A stretch of 64,000 bases of DNA from Bradyrhizobium sp. PSBB068. GTDB taxonomy: Bacteria; Pseudomonadota; Alphaproteobacteria; Rhizobiales; Xanthobacteraceae. The DNA lies in assembly GCA_016839165.1 (NCBI GenBank), contig CP069300.1:7016001-7080000 (forward strand). Reading direction: 5' to 3'. Numbering within the stretch: position 1 is the stretch's first letter; each line of letters starts with the position of its first letter. Below the pieces are notes generated by a model. The model was not told the origin of the DNA and made no database searches. It saw only the letters and a list, made by a program, of their open reading frames with translations. Positions 1-9,258 of this stretch are shown here, one piece after another. Both the position numbers and the translations under genes were made by a program.

Positions 1-178
1 CAAAACCCCTGGCGGCGACCGCCTTGGCGATCTGCTCGCGGGCGACGGCCTTGGCGTCGGGGGCAACGGAATCCTCCAGATCGAGGATAATACCGTCGGC
101 GGGCAGCGTGCGGGCCTTCTCCAGCGCCCGTGCATTCGATCCCGGCATGAACAACAGGCTGCGGCGCGGGCGGATCAT
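1..178 (-). CDS. HpcH/HpaI aldolase/CitE-like lyase, N-terminal fragment cut by the window edge
   Basis: The visible 59 residues begin MIRPRRSLLFMPG and continue with a IILDLEDSV segment. This is the usual N-terminus of the CitE / malyl-CoA lyase / L-malyl-CoA thioesterase family, where the LEDSV acidic residues lie near the metal and CoA site. The start was chosen because AGGAG lies 7 bases before this ATG; another ATG two codons upstream sits almost on top of that ribosome site. The rest of the gene lies outside the window, so the substrate (citryl-, malyl- or methylmalyl-CoA) cannot be told. It is divergent from the carbonic anhydrase gene. Confidence 0.8.
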   Translation of the reverse strand, partial: MIRPRRSLLFMPGSNARALEKARTLPADGIILDLEDSVAPDAKAVAREQIAKAVAARGF

Positions 179-323
179 CGGCATTCTCCTGCGGGGCTTG
201 GGCTCCGCCGCTGTCCATTGTTTGGGCATCGTGGCAGGAACCATGCTTCAGCGCTGCCGTATCATCTCAGGCGGCACGCCGAAAGTCTTGTCCCCGTCAT
301 CGGCATGTGGTTAGCCAGAGGCC

Positions 324-980
324 ATGAAATTCTTTCCGAAGCAGTTGATCGACGGCTACCGGACCTTCGCGACCCAGCGGTTGCCGACTGAACAGTCGCG
401 CTATCGGGACCTGTCGGAACGCGGCCAGTTTCCCGAAACCATGGTGATCGGCTGCTGCGATTCCCGCGTCTCGCCCGAGGTGATCTTCGACGCGGGTCCG
501 GGCGAATTGTTCGTGGTCCGGAACATCGCCAATCTGGTTCCGGTCTATCAGCCCGACAGCAACGCCCACGGCGTGTCGGCCGCGCTGGAATACGCCGTGA
601 CCGTGCTGAAGGTGAAGAACATCGTGGTGCTGGGCCATGCCCAGTGCGGCGGTATCCGCGCCTTCGTCGACAAGATCAAGCCGCTGACCCCCGGCGATTT
701 CATCGGCAAATGGATGCAGATGTTCATCAAGCCGGGCGAGGTGGTCGAGCAGCGCGACCATGAGAGCATGCAGGACTTCGTCACCCGCATCGAGAAGGCC
801 GCGGTGTTCCGCTCGCTGGAGAATTTGATGACCTTCCCGTTCGTCCGCGAACGCGTGGAGAACGGCGAGATGCAGCTGCACGGCGCCTATTTCGGCGTCG
901 CCGAGGGCTCGCTGTTCGTGCTCGACCGGGTCGCCAAGGAATTCATCAGCGTCACTGAAGCCCTGAAGGCCGGCGAGTAG
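324..980 (+). CDS. Beta-class carbonic anhydrase
   Basis: 218 residues. It interconverts CO2 and bicarbonate in the cytoplasm, supplying bicarbonate to carboxylases. The zinc site is complete: Cys44 in the CCDSR motif (Asp46 and Arg48 form the catalytic dyad), and His105 and Cys108 in GHAQCGG. The length is typical for the family (CynT/Can type). No cyanase gene is nearby, so a cyanate role has no support here. The start has only a weak ribosome site. The gene ends just before the convergent UPF0114 gene. Confidence 0.95.
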   Translation: MKFFPKQLIDGYRTFATQRLPTEQSRYRDLSERGQFPETMVIGCCDSRVSPEVIFDAGPGELFVVRNIANLVPVYQPDSNAHGVSAALEYAVTVLKVKNIVVLGHAQCGGIRAFVDKIKPLTPGDFIGKWMQMFIKPGEVVEQRDHESMQDFVTRIEKAAVFRSLENLMTFPFVRERVENGEMQLHGAYFGVAEGSLFVLDRVAKEFISVTEALKAGE

Positions 981-989
981 CGCTTTCGG

Positions 990-1541
990 CTACGCCTCGT
1001 CGTGAGCGTTGCCCCAGCGATCGGAGAGCGCAAGCAACAGCGCCGAGATCACGAACACCAGGTGCACGGCGACGAGCCACGTCATCCGCGTCGCGTCGAA
1101 CGCGGAATCGATGTTCAGGAACGCTTCCAGCACGTGGATCGCCGAGATCGCGACGATCGAGGCCAGCAGCTTCTGCTTCAGCCCGGCAAAGTCGATCTTG
1201 GTGATCCAGATCGGCCAGTTCGGGTTGCCTGACGTGTCGATGCGCGAGACGAAGTTCTCGTAGCCCGAGAACACCACGATCAGAATGAGGTTGGCGACCA
1301 GCGTAACGTCGATCAGCGCCAGCGCGTCGAGGATGACTTCCGTCGACTTGTAGCCGGACGCATGCAGCACGAACTCCCACAGCATGCGCGCGAATTTCAG
1401 CAGCAGCACCGCGAGCGCCACGACCAGGCCGACATAGAACGGCGCCATCAGCCAGCGGCTGTTGAACAGCACATATTCGAAGCCGCGCATGATGCGCGGC
1501 GTCGCCGGACTTGCTGGGGTGGGAGCCGATTGTTCCGACAT
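990..1541 (-). CDS. UPF0114 (YqhA-like) inner-membrane protein
   Basis: 183 residues with about four membrane segments (roughly 30-55, 75-100, 125-145 and 152-172). The FEYVLFNSRWLMAPFYVGL opening and the later ALIDVTLVANLILIVVFSGYENF region are hallmarks of the UPF0114/TIGR00645 family. Its function is not established; it has been proposed to be a small channel-like or envelope protein. A short Pro/Ala-rich cytoplasmic leader precedes the conserved part. It lies 25 bases downstream of asd on the same strand and may be cotranscribed with it. Confidence 0.85.
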   Translation of the reverse strand: MSEQSAPTPASPATPRIMRGFEYVLFNSRWLMAPFYVGLVVALAVLLLKFARMLWEFVLHASGYKSTEVILDALALIDVTLVANLILIVVFSGYENFVSRIDTSGNPNWPIWITKIDFAGLKQKLLASIVAISAIHVLEAFLNIDSAFDATRMTWLVAVHLVFVISALLLALSDRWGNAHDEA

Positions 1542-1566
1542 GGTTCCGACCCCGGTTTGATCTGCC

Positions 1567-2601
1567 TTACGCCGCTTTTTTCTTCGCGGTGATCAGCTTG
1601 CGGTTGATCAGGACCTCGGCGATCTGCACGGCATTGAGCGCCGCGCCCTTGCGCAGATTGTCCGATACGCACCAGAACGCGAGACCATTCTCCACCGTCG
1701 CATCCTCGCGGATGCGGCTGATATAGGTCGCGTCCTCACCGGCGGCCTCATAGGGCGTGACGTAGCCACCCGGCTCGTGCTTGTCGATCACGAGGCAGCC
1801 CGGCGCATTGCGCAGGATGTTGCGCGCCTCGTCCGCGGTGATCGGATTGGCGAACTCGACATTGACCGCCTCGGAGTGACCGACGAACACCGGCACGCGC
1901 ACGCAGGTCGCGGTCAGCTTGATCTTGGGATCAAGAATTTTCTTGGTCTCCGCCATCATCTTCCACTCTTCCTTGGTGAAGCCGTCTTCCATGAAGACGT
2001 CGATCTGGGGAATGACGTTGAAGGCGATGCGCTTGGGAAACTTCTTATTGATCAGCTCGTCATTGGTGTAGACGGCCTTGGTCTGCGAGAACAACTCGTC
2101 CATCGCGTCCTTGCCGGCGCCCGACACCGATTGATAGGTCGACACCACGACACGGGTGATCGTTGCCTTGTCGTGCAGCGGCTTCAGTGCGACGACGAGC
2201 TGCGCGGTCGAGCAGTTCGGGTTGGCGATGATGTTCTTCTTGGTGAACCCGGCGGCCGCATCTGCGTTCACTTCCGGCACGATCAGCGGCACGTCCGGAT
2301 CCATGCGCCAGGCCGACGAATTGTCGATCACCACAGCGCCGGCCGCGCCGATCCTGGGCGACCATTCCTTGGACACCGAGCCGCCGGCCGACATCAGGCA
2401 GATGTCGATGTCGGAGAAATCATAATGCTCGAGCGCCTTCACCTTCAGGGTGCGGTCGCCATAGGAGACCTCGATGCCGACGCTGCGGCGCGAGGCCAGC
2501 ACCACGACCTCGTCGGCGGGGAATTTGCGCTCGTCGAGAATGTTGAGCATTTCGCGCCCGACATTGCCGGTCGCACCGACCACCGCGACTTTGTAACCCA
2601 T
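1567..2601 (-). CDS. asd: Aspartate-semialdehyde dehydrogenase
   Basis: 344 residues. It reduces beta-aspartyl phosphate to aspartate semialdehyde with NADPH, the branch point to lysine, diaminopimelate, threonine and methionine. The Rossmann motif GATGNVG lies at residues 9-15, NSSAWR at 94-99 and the catalytic cysteine is Cys130 in NPNCST. A Lys/Ala tail ends the protein. The length is normal. It is read away from the membrane protein gene on its right and is followed closely by the UPF0114 gene. Confidence 0.97.
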   Translation of the reverse strand: MGYKVAVVGATGNVGREMLNILDERKFPADEVVVLASRRSVGIEVSYGDRTLKVKALEHYDFSDIDICLMSAGGSVSKEWSPRIGAAGAVVIDNSSAWRMDPDVPLIVPEVNADAAAGFTKKNIIANPNCSTAQLVVALKPLHDKATITRVVVSTYQSVSGAGKDAMDELFSQTKAVYTNDELINKKFPKRIAFNVIPQIDVFMEDGFTKEEWKMMAETKKILDPKIKLTATCVRVPVFVGHSEAVNVEFANPITADEARNILRNAPGCLVIDKHEPGGYVTPYEAAGEDATYISRIREDATVENGLAFWCVSDNLRKGAALNAVQIAEVLINRKLITAKKKAA

Positions 2602-2716
2602 CGTTCACTCTCCGACGAAATATGCCCGTTCCCCCGCTGCTCGCGGAAAGGGAAGAGGCAGCGCTTCTATGCGAGAAACCCCGTCAAGACAACGTTGCGT
2701 AGCTTTGAGCGTTTTG

Positions 2717-3511
2717 ATGCATTTATTCCGGGCCGATCCGGCCGCACCCCATCATACGAGAAATCCGTCTGCGCTGACGAGCTTCGTCGACGAGGTGTAT
2801 GCCACGCTCTCCGGGCTGTTTGCCTATGCCGCCGTGCTCGCGCTGTTCGTCGTCCTCGGCGCCTATCTATGGCGGCAGCTGCCCGACGCAACGGCGGTAG
2901 CGGCACCCGCTGCCGCGGGCTGGAGCCTGGCCGGCCGCCAAGCACCGGCCTTCGCCATCAGCAAGCTGGATCAACGAGATAAAACAGAGGCTTACGAAAT
3001 CTTCCGGCATCCCGAGGGCGGCCGCAAGGATATCTTCCGGTGGGCCGACGCGGATGGCGTGCTGGCAGCCGAGCTGGAGATCTACCGTCCCGGCGGCGAG
3101 GCCATGGGGCCTGCGGTGACCGAGATTGCCGGGCGGCTCGACCCCGGCGGCGACCGCGGGCTCGAGGCCGCCGGCATCGTCGACAGCAAGTTCGGCAGCG
3201 TCACCCTGCTGCGCCCGGCCCGCCAGGACGGCAGCCGCGCCTGCCTCGGCTTCCTCAAGCAGGCCGACGCGCCCGACCTGAGAATTTCCGGCTGGACCTG
3301 CCAGGGCGACAGCCTGCCGGCCCGGCGCGCCGCGATCGTCTGCATGCTGAACCGCCTGACGCTGCTGGCTGCGGGCAACGATCCGCGGCTCGCCGCGCTG
3401 TTCGCGCATGCCGAGCTCAAGCGCACCGACTGCGTTACGTCCGGCCTGCCCGCTTTGTCGGCCGACTGGGTGACGGGCAACGAGAACCCGCTGCTGCGCG
3501 GCGCGCTTTGA
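2717..3511 (+). CDS. Hypothetical single-pass membrane protein
   Basis: About 264 residues from this start; an in-frame ATG at 2669 would add 16 residues and neither has a strong ribosome site. One membrane segment lies near residues 30-50 (AYAAVLALFVVLGAYLW), followed by a roughly 200-residue soluble domain, probably periplasmic, with cysteines in the ACLGF, SGWTCQGD, IVCML and TDCVTSG segments. I recognise no domain. It resembles conserved hypothetical proteins of Bradyrhizobium in style only. It is divergent from asd. Confidence 0.7.
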   Translation: MHLFRADPAAPHHTRNPSALTSFVDEVYATLSGLFAYAAVLALFVVLGAYLWRQLPDATAVAAPAAAGWSLAGRQAPAFAISKLDQRDKTEAYEIFRHPEGGRKDIFRWADADGVLAAELEIYRPGGEAMGPAVTEIAGRLDPGGDRGLEAAGIVDSKFGSVTLLRPARQDGSRACLGFLKQADAPDLRISGWTCQGDSLPARRAAIVCMLNRLTLLAAGNDPRLAALFAHAELKRTDCVTSGLPALSADWVTGNENPLLRGAL

Positions 3512-3598
3512 TGGCGAGACCGTGGCAAGGCACTGGTTTTCATGAAACTTTTGCGTCCGGACACGCATTATCTCGCCTGGTGTGGCGCAATTGACCTA

Positions 3599-3626
3599 GT
3601 GACGGCCTCCCCACCATGGCTACAAT
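3599..3626 (+). promoter_or_regulatory. Candidate sigma-70 type promoter for the secreted-protein gene
   Basis: GTGACG (3599-3604) and TACAAT (3621-3626) are separated by 16 bases and lie about 60 bases before the start of the next gene. The -10 is good and the -35 moderate. No operator is obvious. Confidence 0.4.
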
Positions 3627-3688
3627 GTGTTCCAAGTGATTTTGGCGGACGCGCCAGCCCCCGACGGGGCCGTAATGACGAGGATGCG

Positions 3689-4096
3689 ATGACCTTGAAA
3701 CTCCCTGCCGCGAACAAGCTCGTGGTGTTGCTTGCTGCGGCTGCCGTCACCGCAACCGCGTTCGGCATGACCGCTGCCAGCGCGCAGGACACCCCGAGCA
3801 AGCGCAAGCAGCAAGAGCAGTATGACCGCGACGGCCGCCGCTATTACGGCGCGCAGGGCCCGAACCGGGTCTATCAGCAGGGCCCGCGTACCCGTGTCTA
3901 TGTCACCACGCGCTCGTGGCTCGACGCCGGCACCGAAGTGCTGCCGGGCGACCGCAAGTTCAACGACTATGCGTACCCGCCGGATGTCGGCTATCCCTCG
4001 TTCGCGCGCGAGAACAACAACCGCCCGATCGATCGTCAGCCGCTCAGTCCGCCGTCCGACCTCGGCGGCTATCCGCGGACCTTCCCGCTGTACTGA
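3689..4096 (+). CDS. Small secreted hypothetical protein rich in Tyr/Arg/Pro
   Basis: 135 residues. A clear Sec signal peptide (charged start, hydrophobic core LVVLLAAAAVTATAFG, cleavage after ASAQ near residue 32) leads into a small polar domain with repeated Tyr and Arg (YDRDGRRYYG, RTRVYVTTRSWLDAGTEVLPGDR). The start was chosen for the signal peptide and an AGGA 4 bases upstream; reading can extend in frame to 3542 but that part looks non-coding. Similar small exported proteins of unknown function are common in Bradyrhizobium. It is probably periplasmic. Confidence 0.75.
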   Translation: MTLKLPAANKLVVLLAAAAVTATAFGMTAASAQDTPSKRKQQEQYDRDGRRYYGAQGPNRVYQQGPRTRVYVTTRSWLDAGTEVLPGDRKFNDYAYPPDVGYPSFARENNNRPIDRQPLSPPSDLGGYPRTFPLY

Positions 4097-4105
4097 GATT
4101 ATTCG

Positions 4106-4220
4106 TCGTCCCAGAGCCCATAACCACCACAGCTTGCCGTAGGAGCAAGCTGTGGCTCCAGCATCGCGCCACACATCCAGTTGGGGTAATGGGTCCCGGC
4201 CTGCGCCGGGACGACATCGC
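4106..4220. repeat. Intergenic palindromic repeat, GTCCCGG family (diverged copy)
   Basis: It starts at a CGTCGTCCC edge and ends with GGGTCCCGGCCTGCGCCGGG-ACGAC. Inside is an 11-bp stem hairpin (arms CCACAGCTTGC and GCAAGCTGTGG, 4127-4155). The same outer edges and the CATAACCAC / TGGAGCCACAG-type interior occur at 43194-43316, so both belong to one family. It sits between convergent genes and may also end transcription of both. Confidence 0.7.
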
Positions 4221-4242
4221 ATTTGTGGCTGCAGCGTAACCG

Positions 4243-5355
4243 TTACGCGTGCAGCTTCTGCAATTCCGTCAGGATCGCCTCGCCCATCTGCGCGGTGCTG
4301 ACCGGCGTGGTGCCGGCCGACTTGATGTCGGCGGTGCGCAGGCCGCTGGCGAGCACGGCGGCAATCGCGGCATCGACCTTGTCGGCGAGATCGCCCATGC
4401 CGAACGAATAGCGCAGCGCCATGCCGAACGAGGCGATCATCGCGATCGGATTGGCGAGGCCTCGGCCTGCGATATCGGGCGCCGAGCCGTGCACCGGCTC
4501 ATACAAAGCCTTGCGCTCCTTGGTCTTGGCGTCCTCCTTGCCGAGCGACGCCGACGGCAGCAGGCCGAGCGAGCCCGTCAGCATCGCCGCGATGTCGGAC
4601 AGCATGTCGCCGAACAGATTGTCGGTCACGATGACGTCGAACTGCTTCGGCGTCTTGACCAGGTTCATGCCGCCGGAATCGGCGAGCTGATGCTCCAGCG
4701 TGACGTCCTTGTATTCGCGCGCATGGACCTGGGTCATGACCTCGTTCCAGAGCACGCCCGACTTCATGACGTTGCGCTTCTCCATCGACGTCACCTTGTT
4801 CTTGCGCTTGCGTGCCAGCTCGAAGGCAACGCGACCGATCCGCTCGATCTCGAAGGTGTCGTAGACCTGGGTGTCGATCGCGCGCTTCTGGCCGTTGCCG
4901 AGATCGGTGATGGTCTTCGGCTCGCCGAAATAGACGCCGCCGGTCAGTTCGCGCACGATCATGATGTCAAGGCCTTCGACCACCTCGCGCTTGAGGCTCG
5001 AGGCATCCGCCAGCGCCGGATAGCACACTGCCGGTCGCAGATTGGCGAACAGGCCGAGATCCTTGCGCAGCCGCAGCAGGCCGGCCTCCGGGCGCACCTC
5101 ATAGGGCACGCTGTCCCACTTCGGACCGCCGACCGCGCCGAAGATCACGGCGTCGGCCGCATTGGCCTTGGCCATGTCGGCTTCCGAGATCGACACCTTG
5201 TGCGCGTCATAGGCGGAGCCGCCGACCAGGCCCTGCTCGGTCTCGAACCTGGCGATGCCCTGCGCATTCAGCCAGTCGATCACGCGCTGCACCTCGGCCA
5301 TCACCTCGGGGCCGATGCCGTCGCCGGGGAGAAGCAGCAGTTTATGGGTCGCCAT
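4243..5355 (-). CDS. leuB: 3-isopropylmalate dehydrogenase
   Basis: 370 residues from [22 protein letters not shown] lies 8 bases before this ATG, so the longer in-frame extension upstream is rejected. It oxidises and decarboxylates 3-isopropylmalate with NAD in leucine synthesis. Visible family features are the GDGIGPEV nucleotide/substrate loop, the catalytic [14 protein letters not shown] region, the [19 protein letters not shown] metal/substrate stretch and the [18 protein letters not shown]-binding signature. leuCD are not in the window. Confidence 0.97.
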   Translation of the reverse strand: MATHKLLLLPGDGIGPEVMAEVQRVIDWLNAQGIARFETEQGLVGGSAYDAHKVSISEADMAKANAADAVIFGAVGGPKWDSVPYEVRPEAGLLRLRKDLGLFANLRPAVCYPALADASSLKREVVEGLDIMIVRELTGGVYFGEPKTITDLGNGQKRAIDTQVYDTFEIERIGRVAFELARKRKNKVTSMEKRNVMKSGVLWNEVMTQVHAREYKDVTLEHQLADSGGMNLVKTPKQFDVIVTDNLFGDMLSDIAAMLTGSLGLLPSASLGKEDAKTKERKALYEPVHGSAPDIAGRGLANPIAMIASFGMALRYSFGMGDLADKVDAAIAAVLASGLRTADIKSAGTTPVSTAQMGEAILTELQKLHA

Positions 5356-5504
5356 GGTCGTTACCTCATTCAATCGGGCATGCCCGTCATCGTCTGGCGC
5401 GAGTGCTAAAACGCCCCGCACCGATTGGCAAGGCACCCTGAGCAGGGCCAAAATGGCTCTTGAGCGAGCCAAACCGCGCCTCAAGAAGCCAACAAGACGG
5501 ACTC

Positions 5505-6368
5505 ATGACCGCAGCCATTATCTACGCCTTCGCCTCGGCCATTTTCCTCGGCGCCGGCGTGGTGCTGGCGCAGCTTGGGCTACGCACCGTCGAACCGCTG
5601 TCGGGCGCCGCGATCAGCGTGCCCTCCTTCACCTTGCTGTTCCTGCTGCTGTCGCCGCTGATCCTGCAAGGCGAGCCGGTGGTCTGGCGGGCCTTGCCGA
5701 TCTTCATGGCGATCGGCCTGTTCTTCCCGGCCTCGCTGACGCTTTTGACCTTCGCCTCGAACCGGGCGCTCGGGCCGGTCATCACCTCGACGCTCGGCAA
5801 TCTGGCGCCGCTGTTCGCCGTCACCGCCGCTGTGATGCTGCTGCAGGAGCCGCTGCACCCGCAGCAGCTACTCGGCCTCGTCGTCGCGGTCGCAGGCGCC
5901 GCCGTGATCACCGTGACCCGGCCGCGCGACCTCGGGCATTGGCGCAGCTGGGCCCTGCTGCTGCCGCTCGCGAGCGCGCTGGTGCGCGGCATCGTGCCGC
6001 CGATCGCCAAGCTCGGGCTGGCCGTCTGGCCGAGCCCGCTCTGGGCTTGCCTGGTCGGCTACGTCATGTCCTCGCTGGTGGTGCTGACGGTGCAACGGAT
6101 CCGCAAGGGCAGCTTCCTGGTGCAGGCGCCGCGCGAGGGGCGGCTCTGGTTCATGCTGACCGGGATCAGCAACGGGCTCAGCGCGCTCAGCCTGTTCGCC
6201 GCGGTCCGCAACGGCCCGATCACGCTGGTGGCACCGCTCGCTGCGATCTACCCGCTGGTGACCGTGGCGATGAGCGCTGTCATGCTCAAGCATATCGAGA
6301 TCACACCGCGGATCGTCGCCGGAACCCTGCTGACCGTCGCCGGCGTCGCGCTGGTCCTGATCGCCTGA
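5505..6368 (+). CDS. DMT-superfamily (EamA) transporter
   Basis: 287 residues, about ten membrane helices in two EamA halves (roughly 5-135 and 150-285). The ATG at 5505 puts the first helix at the N-terminus; a TTG 45 bases upstream is also in frame but adds only a polar leader. Family members export amino acids or other metabolites; the substrate cannot be read from the sequence. It is followed by an MFS gene on the same strand 89 bases later. Confidence 0.85.
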   Translation: MTAAIIYAFASAIFLGAGVVLAQLGLRTVEPLSGAAISVPSFTLLFLLLSPLILQGEPVVWRALPIFMAIGLFFPASLTLLTFASNRALGPVITSTLGNLAPLFAVTAAVMLLQEPLHPQQLLGLVVAVAGAAVITVTRPRDLGHWRSWALLLPLASALVRGIVPPIAKLGLAVWPSPLWACLVGYVMSSLVVLTVQRIRKGSFLVQAPREGRLWFMLTGISNGLSALSLFAAVRNGPITLVAPLAAIYPLVTVAMSAVMLKHIEITPRIVAGTLLTVAGVALVLIA

Positions 6369-6457
6369 TTGCCCGATACGCAAGACAGTGTTGCCGCCCG
6401 CGGTGCTGGGCAGGACCGCCGCGGCCTGCCAGAATGGCGCTATTGCCGGAGTGAATT

Positions 6458-7639
6458 GTGAGAGCCCCCGCCCCATCCTACGCGCATGCCGCGCGGCTGA
6501 TCCTGATTCTATCGCTTGCACCGACGGTCGGTCTCGGCATCGGCCGTTTCGCCTATTCGCTGGTGCTGCCTGATATGCGTGAGCAGCTGGCCTGGTCGTA
6601 TTCCGCCGCCGGCTTCATGAACACGATCAATGCCGCCGGCTATCTGGTCGGTGCGCTGTGCGCCTCGCGCCTGATTCAGCGCTTCGGGCTCACCGCGTCG
6701 GTGCGCTGGTCGACGGTGGCCTGCGCGCTGTCGCTGGCGCTGTGCGCCATCTCGGGCAATTTTGCCGTGCTGAGCTTTGCCCGCCTGCTGGTCGGCTTCG
6801 CCGCCGCGATCGGCTTCGTCGGCGGCGGCGCGCTGGCGGCAACCATTGCGCAGTCGCGGCCGGAGCGCGCCAACTTCCTGCTCAGCCTGTTCTATGCCGG
6901 GCCGGGCGTCGGCATCCTCGCATCCGGCCTGATCGCGCCGTTCGTGCTGCAGGGTTTCGGCGCGGGCTCGTGGTGGATCGTGTGGTGGGCGATGACCTTG
7001 CTCTCGGTGATCATGACCGTGCCGCTGTGGCTTGCGCCGTTCCACGCCGACGCGACCGCCGGCGGCTTCGTGCGGACCAAGTTCGCGATCACGCCGGTCC
7101 TGATCTACCTCGCCGCCTACTTCCTGTTCGGCGCCGGCTACATCGCCTACATGACGTTCATGATCGCCTATGTCCGCGACGGTGGCGGCGGCGCGGTGGC
7201 ACAGAGCGCGTTCTGGAGCCTGATCGGCGTCAGCGCCTTCGTCACGCCCTGGGTCTGGCGGCGCGTGCTGGCGCTCGACCGCGGCGGGCTCGCCACCACG
7301 ATCATCCTCGGCGTCAATGCGCTCGGCGCCAGCCTGCCGATCTTCGGGCATTCGCCGCTGCTGCTGGCGGTCTCGGCGTTGGTGTTCGGCGTCGCCTTCT
7401 TCGCTGTGGTCGGCTCGACCACCGCCTTCGTACGCTTCAACTACCCGCCGCAATCCTGGCCCACCGCGATCGCGGCCATGACCATCGCCTTCGGCATCGG
7501 CCAGACGCTCGGCCCGATCGTAGTCGGCGCGATCACGGATGCGGTCGGCAATCTGTCGGTTGCGCTCAACGTCTCGGCCGCGATGCTGATGCTGGGTGCG
7601 ACATTATCGGCGTTTCAGCCGCGGCTCGGTCGGCAGTAA
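6458..7639 (+). CDS. YbfB/YjiJ-family MFS transporter
   Basis: 393 residues with a GTG start and GGAG 6 bases upstream. Twelve predicted helices. The N-terminal LAPTVGLGIGRFAYSLVLPDM segment is characteristic of the YbfB/YjiJ group of the major facilitator superfamily. Members are putative small-molecule exporters with undefined substrates. It is probably an independent gene or cotranscribed with the upstream DMT transporter. Confidence 0.88.
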   Translation: MRAPAPSYAHAARLILILSLAPTVGLGIGRFAYSLVLPDMREQLAWSYSAAGFMNTINAAGYLVGALCASRLIQRFGLTASVRWSTVACALSLALCAISGNFAVLSFARLLVGFAAAIGFVGGGALAATIAQSRPERANFLLSLFYAGPGVGILASGLIAPFVLQGFGAGSWWIVWWAMTLLSVIMTVPLWLAPFHADATAGGFVRTKFAITPVLIYLAAYFLFGAGYIAYMTFMIAYVRDGGGGAVAQSAFWSLIGVSAFVTPWVWRRVLALDRGGLATTIILGVNALGASLPIFGHSPLLLAVSALVFGVAFFAVVGSTTAFVRFNYPPQSWPTAIAAMTIAFGIGQTLGPIVVGAITDAVGNLSVALNVSAAMLMLGATLSAFQPRLGRQ

Positions 7640-7709
7640 AGTGTCCTCAAGAGCGGATCAACGCTGCGCGCAGTACAGCCGTTGAATTTCCTCATTTTGA
7701 AGGTCCGAC

Positions 7710-8429
7710 ATGCGCATCCCGGCCTTGATTTTCTTTCTCTCGCTCTGCGGCGGCGCGCCCGCGTGCGCCCAATCACCCGCGCAAATCGACGCGATTCATT
7801 GCAAGGCCGACATCTCGACACGACGCCCTGACGTCGCAGCACTCGAGGCGAAGTGCCTTTCCCGGATGAAGGGCATCGCCGTACGCAGCGGCGATGCACT
7901 GCGCATCTCGCTCCAGAATGGAAAGACCAAATCACTCTTGAGCAACAATCGTGCCTGCGAGGAAGGCAATGCGGAAAAATGCGTCGACTATCGACTCGAA
8001 GCATACTACCCCGGATTGCACTTGTTCGTCCTGACCGCCCGCCTCTACGAGGCAAATTCGGTTCTCGTCGTAAACGGGACGACGGGCGCAGCCACGAATA
8101 TGGATGACTCGCCGCATCTTTCGCCGAATGGCGAACGTCTGGTCGTCGCATTCAGCAGCGAAGCCTGGAGTACGGATCGAGATATCGCGGTCTACCGGAT
8201 TGAGAATGGCGCGCTTCGCCTGGAATGGAGCTACAAGGCCAAGGACTATGAACAGTGGAAGTTCGTCGCCTGGGATGGCGACGCCCGCATCAAGCTTCGC
8301 GTGACGTTGCACGGGGAAGACCAGTCCGGCGGGTTGACGACGCGCGATGCGGACCTGCAGCTGACCGATGCAGGCTGGCGCTTGAACAAGCGCATGCTCC
8401 CGTCACCAAAGGCCACGGCGGTCAAGTAG
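7710..8429 (+). CDS. Secreted hypothetical protein
   Basis: 239 residues with a signal peptide (MRIPALIFFLSLCGGAPACA, cleavage around residue 20). The mature part has several cysteines (IHCKAD, EAKCLSRM, NRACEEGNAEKCVDYR) that could form disulfides in the periplasm. The C-terminal half has alternating Trp/Tyr and acidic residues (LEWSYKAKDYEQWKFVAWDGDARIKLRVTL), suggesting a beta-rich fold. No family is recognised. It converges on the molybdopterin oxidoreductase gene. Codon choice is somewhat less GC-biased than in its neighbours. Confidence 0.75.
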   Translation: MRIPALIFFLSLCGGAPACAQSPAQIDAIHCKADISTRRPDVAALEAKCLSRMKGIAVRSGDALRISLQNGKTKSLLSNNRACEEGNAEKCVDYRLEAYYPGLHLFVLTARLYEANSVLVVNGTTGAATNMDDSPHLSPNGERLVVAFSSEAWSTDRDIAVYRIENGALRLEWSYKAKDYEQWKFVAWDGDARIKLRVTLHGEDQSGGLTTRDADLQLTDAGWRLNKRMLPSPKATAVK

Positions 8430-8461
8430 CAGACGATGCGCCGTGCCGGCGCACGCGGCAG

Positions 8462-9247
8462 TCAGCTTCCGCTGAACGAATTGTAGCCCTGATCTTCCCA
8501 GTAGCCGCCCTTGTAGTCGTTGGTGACTTCCATCGAGAGCACGTATTTCGGGTTCTTGAAGCCGAGCTTGGTCGGCACCCTGATCTTCATCGGAAAACCG
8601 TAGGCGCGCGGCAGGATCTGGTCGGCGAATTTGAACGTCATCTGGGTCTGCGGATGCAGCGCTGTGCGCATGTCCAAGGGTGAATTGTAGCCGTCCTTGT
8701 CAGCGCACTGGAACCAGACATACTTCGCCCGCGTGTCGGCGCCGACGAGCTTGAGGAAGTCGCGGAGCGGTGTTCCGGTCCAGCTGCCGATCGCGCTCCA
8801 GCCCTCGACGCAGATGTGGCGCGTCACCTGCTTGACCTGCGGCAGCTTGTACAGTTCGTCGAGCGTCCACGACTTCTTGTTGTCGACCAGCCCGCGCACC
8901 TCGAGCTTCCAGTCCGCCGCCGCGACGACAGGCGCATCGTCAAGGTCGTAATACGCGTTGAACGGGAACGGTTTGGTGATCATGCTCTCGGGGAAGGTCG
9001 GCGCCAGCGCATCCGGATTGAACATCCAGGCCTGCACCGCGTCGTTGAACTTCGAGACCCTCTTCAGCAATTCCTCGGCCGACGAGGAATCGACCACGTC
9101 GCAGCCGGTCAGCAGCGTCAGCGCACCGAGGCTGGTGCCCGCCGTGATGAAGCGGCGGCGCGTCAGTTCCGGCATCGTCTTCACCGCGTCGCGGACCAGC
9201 AGCTTCTTGTCGACACCGGGGATCAGGAGATTACGGAGACGGCCCAT
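8462..9247 (-). CDS. Molybdopterin-dependent oxidoreductase (MsrP/YedY-like catalytic subunit)
   Basis: 261 residues from MGRLRNLLIPG; the longer in-frame extension overlaps the cytochrome gene and is rejected. It belongs to the sulfite-oxidase/YedY fold, with the molybdenum-ligand cysteine in RHICVEGWSAIGSW (Cys146). The leader has a twin-arginine motif RRRF (30-33) followed by LTLLTGC, a lipobox-like site at Cys49. It may therefore be a Tat-exported lipoprotein, unlike soluble E. coli MsrP. MsrP repairs oxidised methionine in periplasmic proteins; this one's substrate is inferred. It is paired with the cytochrome b gene just upstream. Confidence 0.82.
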   Translation of the reverse strand: MGRLRNLLIPGVDKKLLVRDAVKTMPELTRRRFITAGTSLGALTLLTGCDVVDSSSAEELLKRVSKFNDAVQAWMFNPDALAPTFPESMITKPFPFNAYYDLDDAPVVAAADWKLEVRGLVDNKKSWTLDELYKLPQVKQVTRHICVEGWSAIGSWTGTPLRDFLKLVGADTRAKYVWFQCADKDGYNSPLDMRTALHPQTQMTFKFADQILPRAYGFPMKIRVPTKLGFKNPKYVLSMEVTNDYKGGYWEDQGYNSFSGS

Positions 9248-9258
9248 TTTATCCTCCC

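Noticed and set aside
237..261. GGAAC-N16-CGTA, EcfG-like motif before the carbonic anhydrase gene
   Set aside because: The final base differs from CGTT and there is no other evidence of stress control; too weak to list as a promoter.
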